From: Limanda limanda
Taxonomy: Eukaryota; Chordata; Actinopteri; Pleuronectiformes; Pleuronectidae
Assembly (NCBI RefSeq): GCF_963576545.1
Contig: NC_083639.1
Span: forward strand, 18,853,118 to 18,917,117
Reading direction: 5' to 3'
DNA: 64,000 nucleotides
This document shows, piece after piece, positions 62,027 through 64,000 of the stretch. Position 1 is the first letter of the stretch. Every line of letters starts with the position of its first letter. The position numbers were made by a program, and so were the translations under genes. The notes under the pieces are model-generated. The model worked only from the letters and a program-made list of their open reading frames with translations. It was not told the DNA's origin and ran no database searches.

Positions 62027-64000
62027 TTACTCAGCTGACATCCTCTATACTTCTACAGTTTGAACATATTCGTACCCTTCTTTGTTCATAGTTGCTCACA
62101 TTTGTTCATTCAGCCACTTCTGACTGCTTGCTCTCTTTCTCTCTTGCTAGCGCCAACAAAAAGACACACAAAAACATAATCGGTCACATCTATTAAGACA
62201 GATGAGTTAAAATCCTCTTGATAAATTGCATATCGAGCAGAAAATTGAGACCTGATCGCAAGGGATCCCAAAAGACTCATTCAGGACTCATTGCAATGCC
62301 AGGTGAAAACACACAAACTTATTCTTCCCACTTGTGATCAGATCCCTCGGGATGGATATTAATACCAGCTCTGAATAGGTCCAATGTGCCGGTGGTCATG
62401 TCTGATTAATAGAGAGCTACATGTAAACTATGTATCTAGATCAGAAAACACCTTGAGTAACATGTTTATGCCTGACGTGGTGTCAAGTCTTTTTTTCATT
62501 GGCTGGAAGCGTCACTTTCTCTGCCTTTAAAAATCCACTGGGAGTCGAACACTGGGAGAGGGTGGAGGAGAGTTTTAGTTGCCAGTCAGGGATATACAGG
62601 GTCACTGGTGTTTGTTTTTAGGGTGTGTTCAGGAGAATTTCCAAGTCACTGTCTGTGCTGTGAAACACAGGAAAATCTAAAGCATGACTCACTTTTCAAC
62701 AAACGCAGCTGCTTACTGTATGATCTGATCTGTTAAAAGGGCTGACTGCACACTATTCTCTCCCTCGTTTCTTCTGTAATTTTATTAAGAAGGACTGATT
62801 TAATGAAAAACATGGTTAAGTCTCATAAAAGAAAATGTCTGTATTTGAAAAAGTGAACAAACAAACATTGTGTTTTTGTGTGTGTGTGTTTTTGATGTGA
62901 TTGGCAGGATCTTGGTATTGTAACACCCACACAGTCTGTAAACAACAGCACTTTCTGACACGCAAACAGATTCAAAACCCACCAATTAAACCCAACTTCA
63001 ATCCAGCCGGCTCTTATTCTGGGCACTTTTTTTCACATTCTCTTTTTTTTTTCTAAGCTTAAAAGGCAACAGTGCAGTCTGGTGAATGTCAGGCCTGTCT
63101 GATCCCCCAGATTCTTTGGACCTGCCCTCACATTTTGCTGAGCTAAGAACAAAGTACACAGAGTGCACATAGAGAGCGTTGCTGTCTTAATAACAAGGAA
63201 GTGGAATTTCACTCCTAAACCAAACCATTTCTATTTAAATGAGCGCGTTGTGGACAAAGAGTTCTATCGAGTGGATACCACATACACACTGCCCTCTTTT
63301 CAGGGATTCTAATCTATTGATCCGCGAGAAATAAACGCCAGAAAGCTGCACTTTGTGAATAATTATTACTGAAATAAGAAAGTCATGAATTTAGATTAGC
63401 GCAGTCTAAAAGTGAAACTCTGAACACACGTATGGAACAGCACAGCACACAGTGGCTTATCACACAGTGAACATTATGCAATCCTATTTTTATAACCCAC
63501 CCCTGTCAGTTCTACCCAGCCATATCAGGTTTCCACTCTCGCCCAGGTCCTAGCTCCTCTCCGACCACAGATCCAGTACGCTATTAATATCAATAAGCTG
63601 CAGATTCCATTTCCCCAGACAAAGACAAAGAGAGAACAAGAGGTGATGAGTGAGGGGAGGAACTAATACCTCCACGCATCACCATGGGGTTACCACTTGC
63701 TATCACCTCAAGCCCTGCTGCACTGGCAAAAAGAAATAGCACAATTTTGCACACCGACATGCACTCACTGTCTTTCACACACAGGCAGGCAACCGTCCAC
63801 ACACACCTGCAGTACTGTATGCACACCCACAGCAGGGGAATGCAAATATAAGATAACTGCTGCGCGATATTTCCCAATCATTTGTGAACTTTTAACTTAA
63901 CAGAAGACATTCCTCCATCTATGGGGCTAGACTATACATCTGTTTTTTTTCTCCTATGTCCTTATTCATTCTTCTGATATTTTTAGGTGGATTAAAAGAA

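Larger units (their letters stand above)
39867..64000 (-). other. Upstream foxp1 intron or 5' region, no further coding exon recognised
   Basis: These 24 kb lie 5' of the start-codon exon. In vertebrates FOXP1 has several non-coding 5' exons spread over large distances, so this is most likely an intron within the 5' UTR. No protein-coding exon was recognised, and none of the usual neighbours (eif4e3, gpr27, prok2) is visible. Non-coding 5' exons cannot be identified from sequence alone. Repeats and motif clusters are listed separately. Confidence 0.6.

Noticed and set aside
61817..62038. ORF with a regular Val-Leu-Asp tetrapeptide repeat, looking like a repeat protein
   Set aside because: Explained by the 12 bp minisatellite. 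Both strands are open for the same reason.
1..64000. CRISPR array, operon, prophage or other prokaryotic system
   Set aside because: There are no spaced direct repeats, no dense ORF arrays and no ribosome-binding patterns. The exon-intron structure and fish repeats show a vertebrate nuclear genome.

Overview
The window is non-coding-rich vertebrate DNA, almost certainly from a teleost and probably a spiny-rayed (percomorph) fish. It is AT-rich with long intronic stretches, many (CA)n, (GT)n and (GA)n microsatellites, a fish-type tRNA-derived SINE, hAT-like MITEs and a decayed hAT transposase. There are no bacterial-style gene arrays. Nearly every open reading frame is a chance ORF or lies in a repeat.

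One gene is supported: foxp1, encoding a forkhead-box P transcription factor, on the minus strand. Two consecutive coding exons are visible. The first (39676-39834, 53 codons) starts with the FOXP1 N-terminus (MMQESGTE...) and ends in ...DLLHLQQHQ. The second (11299-11472, 58 codons) reads ALQVARQ..., a tract of 22 glutamines, then ...KSPKATDKQQSLQ. Both have AG/GT splice borders and phase 0, and they are separated by a 28.2 kb intron. The following exon (the VPVSVAMM... block in vertebrate FOXP1), the zinc finger, the leucine zipper and the forkhead domain lie beyond the left edge. The promoter and most of the 5' UTR probably lie beyond the right edge. The teleost foxp1a/foxp1b identity cannot be settled here.

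Layout: 1-11298 is the 5' part of the next intron, with a possible internal promoter-like CCAAT/CACGCCC cluster near 0.85-1.1 kb, conserved-element-like blocks (2.2-2.5, 8.4-8.6 kb) and a 685 bp element with terminal inverted repeats at 7 kb. 11299-11472 is the polyQ exon. 11473-39675 is the large intron, with MITEs, a 760 bp fish 'AGGGCCC' repeat and microsatellites. 39676-39845 is the exon carrying the start codon. 39846-64000 is 5' intron or UTR territory, holding a hAT remnant with a broken BED zinc finger (44.0 kb), a 28-base G run (42.9 kb), two opposed copies of one tRNA-SINE family (47.0 and 61.3 kb), a second copy of a repeat first seen at 16.6 kb (59.8 kb), and a 12 bp minisatellite with a 36 bp higher-order period (61.9 kb).

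I found no novel defence, biosynthetic or mobile gene system. The most interesting items are the pure (CAG)22 tract in a neural and developmental transcription factor, the homeodomain-motif clusters in the introns, and several repeat families whose copies can be matched to one another inside the window. Family names come from remembered knowledge; no search or alignment was run.
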